A DNA stretch of 12,977 bases from Flavobacterium psychrophilum. GTDB lineage: Bacteria > Bacteroidota > Bacteroidia > Flavobacteriales > Flavobacteriaceae. Of this stretch, positions 6,867 to 12,977 are shown one piece after another (positions within the stretch are counted from its first letter, which is position 1; every line of letters begins with the position of its first letter). The position numbers and the translations under genes are program-made. The stretch is taken from the NCBI GenBank assembly GCA_003243255.1, contig QFQM01000120.1:1-12977 (forward strand). The letters run 5' to 3'. The notes under the pieces were generated by a model, which ran no database searches, was not told the origin of the DNA, and saw only the letters and a program-made list of their open reading frames with translations.

Positions 6867-8853
6867 TCTCTATCAGCACAGATGTTCCGTTTTCCGGTGA
6901 GGACCTGACATCTATCTTGCCTTTCAAGAAGTCGACCCTGTTTTGAATATTGTTCCATCCCATGCCACGGGATTCTTTGAGGGCGGCTGTGTCAAATCCT
7001 TTCCCGTCATCTTCTACTGTGATGAAGAAGGGCTTATCCGGTCCGGAAGCGTGGGCCTGCACTATTATGGTTGTTGCAGCAGCATGTTTGATCGCATTGC
7101 TGACCAACTCCTGTACGATGCGATAGATTGTTACGGCTGTGGTTTGCGTGAAGGCGATCTCTTCCATGCCGATAGGCTGGTATTTTACCTGTATCACGCC
7201 GCTGCGGGCAATCTCTCCACAAAAGTCTTTCAATGCTGTATTCAACCCAAACTTTACCAATATCTCGGGCATCATATTGTGGGCTACGCGGCGCATTTCT
7301 TTGATTGAGCTGTCGAGCATGTCAATGCTTCGCTCGAATGATTGGGCATTTTCCGGCGTGAGGATGAGGTTTTCTTTCATATTCTGGAATGAATATTTGA
7401 TGCCTGATAACATGCCTCCCAATCCGTCATGGAGGTCTTTGGCCAACCGGGTCCGTTCCTGTTCTTCGCCTTTGAGTACTGCTTCGGTGGCTGTCAATTG
7501 CTTTTCGGTTTCCAGTTCTTCTATTCTTATTTGCTGGAGTTTTTGGCGGTGTTTATAGCTCAGGTAGCCCAATAATAATATCAGTAGCAGGGCTATGGAG
7601 CCGCCAATGAGCAGGTAATTGAGGGTTGTCTTTTGTTTCAGTTGTGCTTCCTGCAGTTTTATTTGTGTTCCTTTCTTTTCTGATTGGTACCGTGCTTCCA
7701 GCTCTGAATATTGTTTGGTCCTTTCTCCTTTAAGGATCGTGTCATTCAGTGTAATGTATTTATCCGTGTAGGCATATGCTTCTTTATAGTGCCCAAGGCT
7801 GTTTTCCAGCTGTCGCATGAACCCGTAGTAGGTTCGCAACTCTATCGGATCGCTGCTGTTGGAAAAGTAATCTGTGGTTTCTTTTGCATGCTTCTCTGCT
7901 GCCCGGTAGTCTTTGTTTTGCAGCGCGATCCTGGCTAATAATAAGTTGGCATTGGCGATCGCATCTTTGGCATTCAGGCTATTGGCCAGCTGCAGGCGTT
8001 TTTGTGCAAACAACGTAGCCGAATCCATTTTGTCTAAATCAAAAAAGGCTGTTGCTATTGCTCCATAGGCTGCCTGGACATATATTCTTGCTGCTTTGCC
8101 GGTCTCTAATTGTGGTAAATATGTCAAGAGGATGCGGAGTGCTTCTTCGGTCTTTCCGTTTTCGGAATAGTTGTCTGCTTTCTGCTGCATGTAATAGGCC
8201 ATTGCATCCAGGGCGGCGGGGGAGGTGTATTTCCGGGCAATGGCGATGGCTTTGTCAATGTATTCGTCGGCTTTATCAAGGTTTTTCAGGGAGTTGAATA
8301 CAGAGCTTATATTGGCATAGAGGTCTGACTTTCTTTTATCGATCAGTTTTTCGGTAAGGGTTTTGTCTTCCAGCAGTTTGGGGTCTTCAAATATTTCGCC
8401 TGCTTTTATGTAGTAGTAAATGCAGCTATCGTATTCGCCATTCCAGTATTTAACGTTGCCAATATTAAAATTGGCTCCTGCTGCGAGGTATAAGTTTTTA
8501 TTGCTATTGGCTGAATGTAATGACAGCCGATAGAGTTTCAATGCGTTGTCTTTGTCATTGAAGTAGCTGTACCAAATGCCCATTATCCTGTAGCTGTTGG
8601 TGATGCTGTTCTGCTCTTTGAGGGTAAGGCTTTTGTTCAGGGCTTCTTCGAGTAATTGTTTTGACAGGACGCTGTCGGTTTCTATGAGGTCGTGTCCAAG
8701 TTCCCGCAACTGGCGAACCTGGGAGGTATCAAGTGGTTTACTGCGGATCTGATCGGCTATATGGCGTACGCTATCCAGATTGGCTTGTTGGGCAACTGCT
8801 ATGTTAAAGCAGCCTACCATAAATGTCAGCGTAATGGATAGCAGGGGTTTCAT
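6853..8853 (-). CDS. TPR sensor histidine kinase of the NarX/DesK (HisKA_3) type
   Basis: This 666-residue protein has a signal peptide (1-21), an all-helical sensor region of TPR-like repeats (about 45-390), a coiled stretch, one membrane helix (412-433), another coiled linker (434-465), and a kinase core. The dimerisation box has the phospho-acceptor in LAKDLHDGLGG (H475), typical of HisKA_3. The ATP-binding part follows with the N box IVQELVSNAIKH (N586), the G1 box VEDDGKGFD (D616) and the G2 box GMGWNNIQNR (630-639). The TPR region is thus periplasmic and the kinase cytoplasmic. Kinases of this class normally act on LuxR/NarL-type regulators, and none is adjacent. The gene converges on the secreted DUF1349-like gene with a 14-base overlap. 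The stimulus is unknown. Confidence 0.9.
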   Translation of the reverse strand: MKPLLSITLTFMVGCFNIAVAQQANLDSVRHIADQIRSKPLDTSQVRQLRELGHDLIETDSVLSKQLLEEALNKSLTLKEQNSITNSYRIMGIWYSYFNDKDNALKLYRLSLHSANSNKNLYLAAGANFNIGNVKYWNGEYDSCIYYYIKAGEIFEDPKLLEDKTLTEKLIDKRKSDLYANISSVFNSLKNLDKADEYIDKAIAIARKYTSPAALDAMAYYMQQKADNYSENGKTEEALRILLTYLPQLETGKAARIYVQAAYGAIATAFFDLDKMDSATLFAQKRLQLANSLNAKDAIANANLLLARIALQNKDYRAAEKHAKETTDYFSNSSDPIELRTYYGFMRQLENSLGHYKEAYAYTDKYITLNDTILKGERTKQYSELEARYQSEKKGTQIKLQEAQLKQKTTLNYLLIGGSIALLLILLLGYLSYKHRQKLQQIRIEELETEKQLTATEAVLKGEEQERTRLAKDLHDGLGGMLSGIKYSFQNMKENLILTPENAQSFERSIDMLDSSIKEMRRVAHNMMPEILVKFGLNTALKDFCGEIARSGVIQVKYQPIGMEEIAFTQTTAVTIYRIVQELVSNAIKHAAATTIIVQAHASGPDKPFFITVEDDGKGFDTAALKESRGMGWNNIQNRVDFLKGKIDVRSSPENGTSVLIEITSL

Positions 8854-8891
8854 GCAGCCTGACCGATTGATTGTAAATAGATACGTACAGA

Positions 8892-8913
8892 TTAATGCAA
8901 ATTAATATGCAAA
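8892..8913. repeat. Tandem direct repeat upstream of the kinase gene
   Basis: TTAATGCAAA (8892-8901) is followed at once by TTAATATGCAAA (8902-8913). The unit repeats with a two-base insertion about 39 bases ahead of the kinase ATG, in the 139-base gap behind the MDR oxidoreductase gene. It is a possible binding site for a regulator that binds as a direct-repeat dimer. No clear TAnnTTTG accompanies it. Confidence 0.3.
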
Positions 8914-8992
8914 TCGTCAGAACTGCCTCCTCTTTTTGGAGGATTTATCGCTGAAAATCCCCTTTTTCTACGATTGTCTTTGTTTTTTATTA

Positions 8993-10000
8993 TCAGCAGG
9001 TAACTATTACTTTACCGAATGCTTTGCCCGACTTGAACCTGTGGAAGGCTTCCTGTACTTTTTCGACCGGGAAGACATTGTCCAACACTGGTTTCAGGTT
9101 GTTTTTTTCGATGGCATTGACGAGGTCTCCTAATTGCTGTGCATTGCCTACTGACCAGGACTGCAGCCTGATATAGTTTGTGATCATGGGGATCAGATCG
9201 ACTGTGAGTTTGGTGCCTGTCATCAAACCGATCAGGCCAACAAATCCGTGTTGTTTTACGGAGAGGATGCTTTGTTCAATGGTGGCTGTTCCGGCTACAT
9301 CGAGGGTTATGTCCACGCCGATGCCTCCGTTGAGGCGTTTTACTTCCTGGCTCCATTCCGGTGTTTCTTTATAATTGATCACTTCATCTGCTCCGAGGTC
9401 TTTCAGCTTTTGTTCTTTTTCTTTACTGCCGGTGGTGGCTATTATTTTAAGCCCAAACATTTTGGCTATTTGCAGGGCCAACAGGGAAACGCCACCGCTG
9501 CCTTGTATAAGTATGGTTTGCCCTGCGCGGATATTGGCCTGTTCGACAAGGATCGCCCAAACTGTGAGCCCGGTGATCGATAGCGGGGCTGCTTCTGCAT
9601 CGGTGAGGTTGTTGGGTGTTCTTACAAGGGTATTCTCCGGCTGTATCGTGTATTCGGCCAACAGGCCGGGCCGGGAAAAGCCGGTCCGCCATTGGTCGTT
9701 CCAGGGGGTATTGTTTCCAGCTTCCCAGCGGCTTATAAATGGGATGATGACGCGGTCGCCTTTTTTCCAGCGGGTTACTTTGCTGCCTGTATTTTCCACT
9801 ACGCCTACGCCTGCGGTACCGGGAACGAGTGGTAATGGGATGCCGAATGGTATCCTGTTCTCTATTACGATCAGGTCATGAAATTCCAGTGCTACGGCTG
9901 TCGTTTTTACCAGTACGTCGTGTTCTCCTATGGCCGGTTGGGGTATTTCCCTAAGTTGTAAATGTTCTATTCCGAATTGTTCCAGCTGTATTGCTTTCAT
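8993..10000 (-). CDS. MDR-family oxidoreductase (zinc-less, quinone-reductase-like)
   Basis: This 335-residue medium-chain dehydrogenase/reductase has full family length. The N-terminal catalytic domain (1-130) is GroES-like and contains LVPGTAGVGVVENTG and KGDRVIIPF. The Rossmann domain follows, with GSGGVSLLALQIAK (167-180) as the NAD(P)-binding turn and the late motif KPVLDNVFPVEKVQEAF. The residues that hold catalytic zinc in true alcohol dehydrogenases are absent: GTAG replaces the usual GHE, and LEFHD stands where the first Cys would be. It is therefore more likely a zinc-independent quinone oxidoreductase or alkene reductase, although database names for this group often say zinc-dependent. 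The ATG at 10000 is the only good start. It is transcribed away from the serine hydrolase gene, with an inverted repeat in the shared upstream region. Confidence 0.85.
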   Translation of the reverse strand: MKAIQLEQFGIEHLQLREIPQPAIGEHDVLVKTTAVALEFHDLIVIENRIPFGIPLPLVPGTAGVGVVENTGSKVTRWKKGDRVIIPFISRWEAGNNTPWNDQWRTGFSRPGLLAEYTIQPENTLVRTPNNLTDAEAAPLSITGLTVWAILVEQANIRAGQTILIQGSGGVSLLALQIAKMFGLKIIATTGSKEKEQKLKDLGADEVINYKETPEWSQEVKRLNGGIGVDITLDVAGTATIEQSILSVKQHGFVGLIGLMTGTKLTVDLIPMITNYIRLQSWSVGNAQQLGDLVNAIEKNNLKPVLDNVFPVEKVQEAFHRFKSGKAFGKVIVTC

Positions 10001-10016
10001 GTGAAGGTTTTGTATT

Positions 10017-10044
10017 GCAAACGTACTGTCTGATTATCGTTTGC
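10017..10044. promoter_or_regulatory. Inverted repeat, probable operator of the MDR gene
   Basis: GCAAACG (10017-10023) and CGTTTGC (10038-10044) are perfect 7-base inverted half-sites, 14 bases apart. The left half-site overlaps the candidate -7 element TACGTTTG on the - strand. This layout fits a repressor dimer that blocks the MDR promoter, such as a TetR- or HxlR-type regulator. No such regulator gene is adjacent in the window. Confidence 0.4.
10018..10025 (-). promoter_or_regulatory. Candidate -7 promoter element of the MDR gene (TACGTTTG)
   Basis: This is an exact match to TAnnTTTG on the - strand, 17 bases upstream of the MDR ATG at 10000. A matching TTTG at -33 is not seen, so the promoter may be weak or need an activator. 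Confidence 0.4.
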
Positions 10045-10193
10045 CCGAGGGGGTAAATAGACTTTGTGGTGGGGTGTTCCGGACAGGAAAGGAAGGGTAT
10101 TGGTTGGCGGGGCCGGCTGCAACATTTCTTTTTTTGTATTGTATTTAGCTATACTATTACCCTGTTAAAAAGGCTTCTGGTCTGAATAAACTC

Positions 10194-12209
10194 ATGAATA
10201 TGCCTAAACTATCTTTTCCGGCAGCGTGCCTGTTCCTGTTCTGTTTTTTGTTTTGTCAGCAACTTTTTGCGCACAATGGTAAGGTGGCTCATGCTTATCC
10301 TGTCGGGGCCATCAAAGTTGATGGGAACCTTTCCGACTGGCCGAAGTCTGCATTGCCCTACAGGATTGCTACTACCATATCTGATGGCAAGCCTGTGAAC
10401 AGTGCTGATTTCAGTGGCTTCTTTCAGGTAGGCTACCGGTCCGACAATCATTCGTTGTATGTTGCTTTTACCGTCACTGATAATGATTTTATAGAGGATA
10501 CTTCCAATAATGTGGCGTGGAATACGCAGGATGGCCTTGAACTGAACCTCGATGCCCGGCACCTGCCTTTCGGTTCGGGTGTTTGTTCTTTTATGTACAG
10601 TAAGAAACTGCGGAATATCAATACGGCTTTTTATGATCCTTTTTCTCAAAAGGCGTCGTGGGATATTGCGGAGGTAGGCTTTGTGAGAAAGGGTAATACG
10701 AGGTATTACGAATGGCGTATACAACTGGGTGATGAGCTGGTGGTGGGTAAATCTATTGGGTTTGATGTGCTGCTTTTCGACAAGGACAAGGATGGCAGTT
10801 TTACTTTTACCGGCTGGGGCAAGGGGGAGTCAAAGTACAGGAACCCCGGTAGTTTGGGCGATATCATTTTGTTGCCTGCCAATGAAAAGCCGGCTACTGT
10901 TTCGGGAACAGTGGCGTGGGACAGGCCCATGAAGGAACAATTGCCCGGCCAGGTTCGCTTACAGCCATCCAGTAATCAGGCAGGGTGGCTGAGTGCTGAA
11001 GTAGATAGTTTGGGAAGGTATGCTGTTGCTGTGCCGGCGGGCACTTATGAAGTGCTGGTGCCGGATGCTTTTATAATAGGGAAAAACAATATTTATGCTA
11101 CGGCTGCAAAAACGCCCGTTATGGTAACGGTAAAAGCGGGGCTGCCAATCAAAGCGCCTGCACTTCGTGTTGCGGGCGATGCTGCTCCCGACCTGCTCCC
11201 TGAAAAGGGTATCCTGCATCAACCTTTTACTGCTGAGCGTGCTGCGCAGGTGGATCAATTTATTGAAACTTATCAGCGGTATCTCCGGATACCGGGTGTA
11301 TCGCTGGCATTGATAAAAGATGGACAGGTAGTGTATCACAAGGCGTATGGTGTAAAGAATACGTTTACCGGGGATAAGGTAGATAGCCTGACGCTTTTTG
11401 AAGCTGCTTCGGTTACCAAGCCTGTGTTTGCATTTGCTGTTCAGCGATTGGCCGAGCGTGGTGTTATCGATCTTGATAGGCCGCTCTATTTATATCTTCC
11501 TTATAAAGATATTGAGTATGATGAGCGGTATAAGCTGATGACTGCAAGGCATGTGCTTACGCATCGTACCGGATTCCCGAACTGGCGGTCTAATAATCCG
11601 GATGGAAAGCTTAATCTGCGCTTTACTCCCGGTACTGCATACAATTATTCGGGTGAAGGTTTTGAGTATCTTAAAATGGTAGTGGAGAAAATTACCGGTA
11701 AGAATGTGGAACAGGTGTTGCAGGAAGAGGTGATAACTCCTATTGGCTTATACCATACTTTCTTCTCCAAAAATGATTCGCTGGTTCGCATGGTGGCCAA
11801 TGGGCATTATGATATGATGCCTTCTTCCGATCCGCCTCCTGCCTATCCCGGTATGGCTTATTCTATGCATACCGAGGCTTTTATTTTTACCCGTTTCCTA
11901 TTGTACCTGCTGGAGCAGCAAGGATTGAATGCGCAGTCTTATAACACGATGCTGCAAAAACACAGTGATTATAATTATGACCCCGGTGATGAAAAGCCAA
12001 AGGCGCCTGCCTATATGGGTATGAGTCTTGAGATCAGGGAAACACCTTTGGGCAAATCATTCGGGCATGGTGGAAACAATGGGGACTTCAAATGCAGGTT
12101 TGAGGTGTATAAGGACCTGAAAATGGGCTACGTTATTTTTACCAATTCCAATACTGCTGATCCTTTATTGCATGTTTTTAACCAGTTCCTGGTGGAAGGG
12201 AAGGAGTGA
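10194..12209 (+). CDS. Secreted CBM9-like / carboxypeptidase-regulatory-like / class C beta-lactamase-fold serine hydrolase
   Basis: This 671-residue exported protein has three parts. After the signal peptide (1-26, ending LFA) comes a CBM9-like beta-sandwich (about 36-228), with IKVDGNLSDWP at its start and NTQDGLELNLDA in the middle. Next is a carboxypeptidase-regulatory-like domain (about 233-325) with SGTVAWD, DSLGRYAVAVPAGTYEVLV. The last part (about 345-670) is a class C beta-lactamase/D-aminopeptidase fold with SVTK (S406 nucleophile, K409), HVLTHRTGFPNW, YSG (Y485) in place of YxN, and HGG (625-627) in place of KTG. Hydrolases with this fold cleave D-peptides, esters or cell-wall stems; the CBM9-like part suggests tethering to a polysaccharide. 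A second ATG at 10200 is possible. The gene ends 10 bases from the convergent lipocalin-like gene. Confidence 0.85.
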   Translation: MNMPKLSFPAACLFLFCFLFCQQLFAHNGKVAHAYPVGAIKVDGNLSDWPKSALPYRIATTISDGKPVNSADFSGFFQVGYRSDNHSLYVAFTVTDNDFIEDTSNNVAWNTQDGLELNLDARHLPFGSGVCSFMYSKKLRNINTAFYDPFSQKASWDIAEVGFVRKGNTRYYEWRIQLGDELVVGKSIGFDVLLFDKDKDGSFTFTGWGKGESKYRNPGSLGDIILLPANEKPATVSGTVAWDRPMKEQLPGQVRLQPSSNQAGWLSAEVDSLGRYAVAVPAGTYEVLVPDAFIIGKNNIYATAAKTPVMVTVKAGLPIKAPALRVAGDAAPDLLPEKGILHQPFTAERAAQVDQFIETYQRYLRIPGVSLALIKDGQVVYHKAYGVKNTFTGDKVDSLTLFEAASVTKPVFAFAVQRLAERGVIDLDRPLYLYLPYKDIEYDERYKLMTARHVLTHRTGFPNWRSNNPDGKLNLRFTPGTAYNYSGEGFEYLKMVVEKITGKNVEQVLQEEVITPIGLYHTFFSKNDSLVRMVANGHYDMMPSSDPPPAYPGMAYSMHTEAFIFTRFLLYLLEQQGLNAQSYNTMLQKHSDYNYDPGDEKPKAPAYMGMSLEIRETPLGKSFGHGGNNGDFKCRFEVYKDLKMGYVIFTNSNTADPLLHVFNQFLVEGKE

Positions 12210-12210
12210 T

Positions 12211-12227
12211 GTTTATTCACTATAAAC
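12211..12227. repeat. Small inverted repeat between two convergent genes
   Basis: GTTTAT and ATAAAC flank TCACT in the 10-base gap between the serine hydrolase stop and the lipocalin-like stop, running into the latter's last codons. The 6-bp AU-rich stem is weak and has no T-run, so it is at best a marginal shared transcription end. Confidence 0.2.
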
Positions 12228-12633
12228 GTTCATAGGTAATAACGCCTTGTCCTTCCGTACCGGTCATGATCATCTTATTGCCTTTGAATGTTACTGTATA
12301 GGATTGCCCTACTGCAAAGTTGGTGGCGGAGGTGGTGAATTTGTTGCCTTCCAGTTTCCATTTGGTTTTGGACCAGAGCTTCTCCTGTATCTTTTTATAG
12401 TTCTCATCACAGCCGCTGGCAGCAGCATTGAGCCGGAACAGGCCGTCTGCCTTGATCTCCCATACTATTTTGGCTGCACAGGGGCGCGTTTTTAACAATG
12501 CGGCATGGCTATCCATTTGTTGTCCTTCGTAGACGAAGGTGTGGGAGATCTTTTTCCAGTTACCAACCGGGCTTTGTGCGTTGCTGTATTGAATGCTCAG
12601 GATTGTAAAGAAACAAATGAGTATCGATTTCAT
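12220..12633 (-). CDS. Small exported lipocalin-like protein
   Basis: This 137-residue protein has a signal peptide (1-19 or 20, ending SNAQ). The mature part opens with SPVGNWKKIS, the G-x-W pattern at the first strand of lipocalin-like barrels in Bacteroidota. It continues as alternating strands (KIVWEIKADGLFRL, KWKLEGNKFTTS, SYTVTFKGNKMIMTG) and closes with VITYERL. Two cysteines remain after cleavage (C52 and C75), possibly a disulfide. Lipocalin-like proteins bind small hydrophobic ligands; no ligand can be predicted. The ATG at 12633 is directly followed by the Lys and hydrophobic core of the signal peptide. The gene stands alone, convergent with the serine hydrolase and divergent from the response regulator. 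Confidence 0.7.
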   Translation of the reverse strand: MKSILICFFTILSIQYSNAQSPVGNWKKISHTFVYEGQQMDSHAALLKTRPCAAKIVWEIKADGLFRLNAAASGCDENYKKIQEKLWSKTKWKLEGNKFTTSATNFAVGQSYTVTFKGNKMIMTGTEGQGVITYERL

Positions 12634-12704
12634 GGTCTGGTTTGTTTATGGTGTAAAGCTACCAGCTGTGGTTGCCTGGTTGATGGGGCAATCGCTAAAC
12701 AACA

Positions 12705-12739
12705 TTTGTAATAGATGAACGACGGTTTTGTTATATTTG
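12705..12739 (+). promoter_or_regulatory. Bacteroidota-type promoter of the response regulator gene
   Basis: TTTG at 12705-12708 and TATATTTG at 12732-12739 match the -33 and TAnnTTTG -7 elements, with 23 bases between them, at the long end of the accepted range. The -7 element lies 29 bases before the GTG start at 12769. Confidence 0.5.
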
Positions 12740-12768
12740 ACAAACATCATTTATAATTATACGCTTTG

Positions 12769-12977
12769 GTGACCAACTCATTACGCTGCATTGTTGTGGA
12801 CGACGACGAGATCGACAGGCTGACTACGTTGTCGTTGGTAAAGCGGTATGAATGGTTGACCGTAGCGGGTGTTTTTGACAGTGCTGAAGCTGCGTTGAAT
12901 GTTATTACAAAGCAATTGCCTGATGTTGCTTTCCTCGATGTGGATATGCCCGGTATGTCGGGGCTCGAGCTGCGCAG
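12769..12977 (+). CDS. Response regulator, receiver domain only, cut by the right edge
   Basis: Sixty-nine codons of a receiver domain are present. The acidic pocket is VVDDDEIDRL (D11-D13), and the phospho-acceptor is D57 in AFLDVDMPGMSG. The wording VDDDEIDRL and DMPGMSGLELR is typical of LytTR-type regulators in Bacteroidota, so a LytTR DNA-binding domain is expected beyond the edge, but it is not seen. The start is taken as the GTG at 12769; the TTG immediately before it is an alternative, and no ATG fits. An exact TAnnTTTG promoter element lies 29 bases upstream. The partner kinase is probably outside the window. Confidence 0.8.
   Translation, partial: MTNSLRCIVVDDDEIDRLTTLSLVKRYEWLTVAGVFDSAEAALNVITKQLPDVAFLDVDMPGMSGLELR

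Noticed and set aside
7139..7558. 139-codon + strand open frame opposite the kinase core
   Set aside because: It lies inside the H-box and ATP-binding region of an intact kinase and its product has no recognisable pattern.
9375..9881. 168-codon + strand open frame opposite the MDR gene
   Set aside because: It is fully antisense to a complete MDR gene with strong motifs; the product is Ser/Pro/Ile-rich with no domain, as expected of a shadow frame.
10209..10724. 171-codon - strand open frame opposite the CBM9-like domain
   Set aside because: It is a shadow of the + strand gene, whose signal peptide and domain order are convincing.
1..12977. CRISPR array, tRNA or rRNA genes
   Set aside because: No regularly spaced repeats, cloverleaf or rRNA-like stretches were seen on reading both strands; a covariance-model scan was not possible.

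Overview
The window looks like chromosomal DNA of a Bacteroidota bacterium, most likely a Chitinophagaceae/Sphingobacteriales-type organism. The reasons are several matches to the Bacteroidota -7 promoter element TAnnTTTG, the near absence of Shine-Dalgarno sequences, a TPR-containing sensor kinase, a LytTR-style receiver domain, short stand-alone AraC DNA-binding proteins, and a MauE/DoxX plus redoxin cassette. The taxonomic call is inference from gene types; no rRNA or tRNA gene is visible.

Left part (1-5364): the C-terminal end of a prolyl-oligopeptidase-like S9 peptidase on the + strand runs into a seven-gene block on the - strand. Reading in the direction of transcription, the block holds three short AraC-type regulators in tandem, a MauE/DoxX-type redox membrane protein, a large polytopic membrane protein resembling GT-C (family 39) glycosyltransferases, a thioredoxin-like lipoprotein with a CSTC active site, and a 90-residue exported protein with two cysteines. 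A hairpin followed by a U-rich stretch (741-772) closes the block. The block is AT-rich compared with the right half. The cell-envelope redox proteins and the small Cys-containing secreted protein suggest one thiol/disulfide module in the envelope, controlled by the AraC proteins. The link is inferred from proximity and gene type.

Middle (5365-5939): a stretch with no intact gene, containing a 128-codon open frame without a plausible start that may be the remnant of a lost gene.

Right part (5940-12977): a more GC-rich region of ordinary single genes on both strands. It holds a secreted concanavalin-like (DUF1349-type) protein, a TPR histidine kinase of the NarX/DesK type, a zinc-less MDR oxidoreductase, a secreted three-part protein with a CBM9-like domain, a carboxypeptidase-regulatory-like domain and a class C beta-lactamase fold, a small lipocalin-like exported protein, and the start of a response regulator cut by the window edge. 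The kinase and the response regulator are nearly 4 kb apart with unrelated genes between them, so nothing in the window shows that they are partners.
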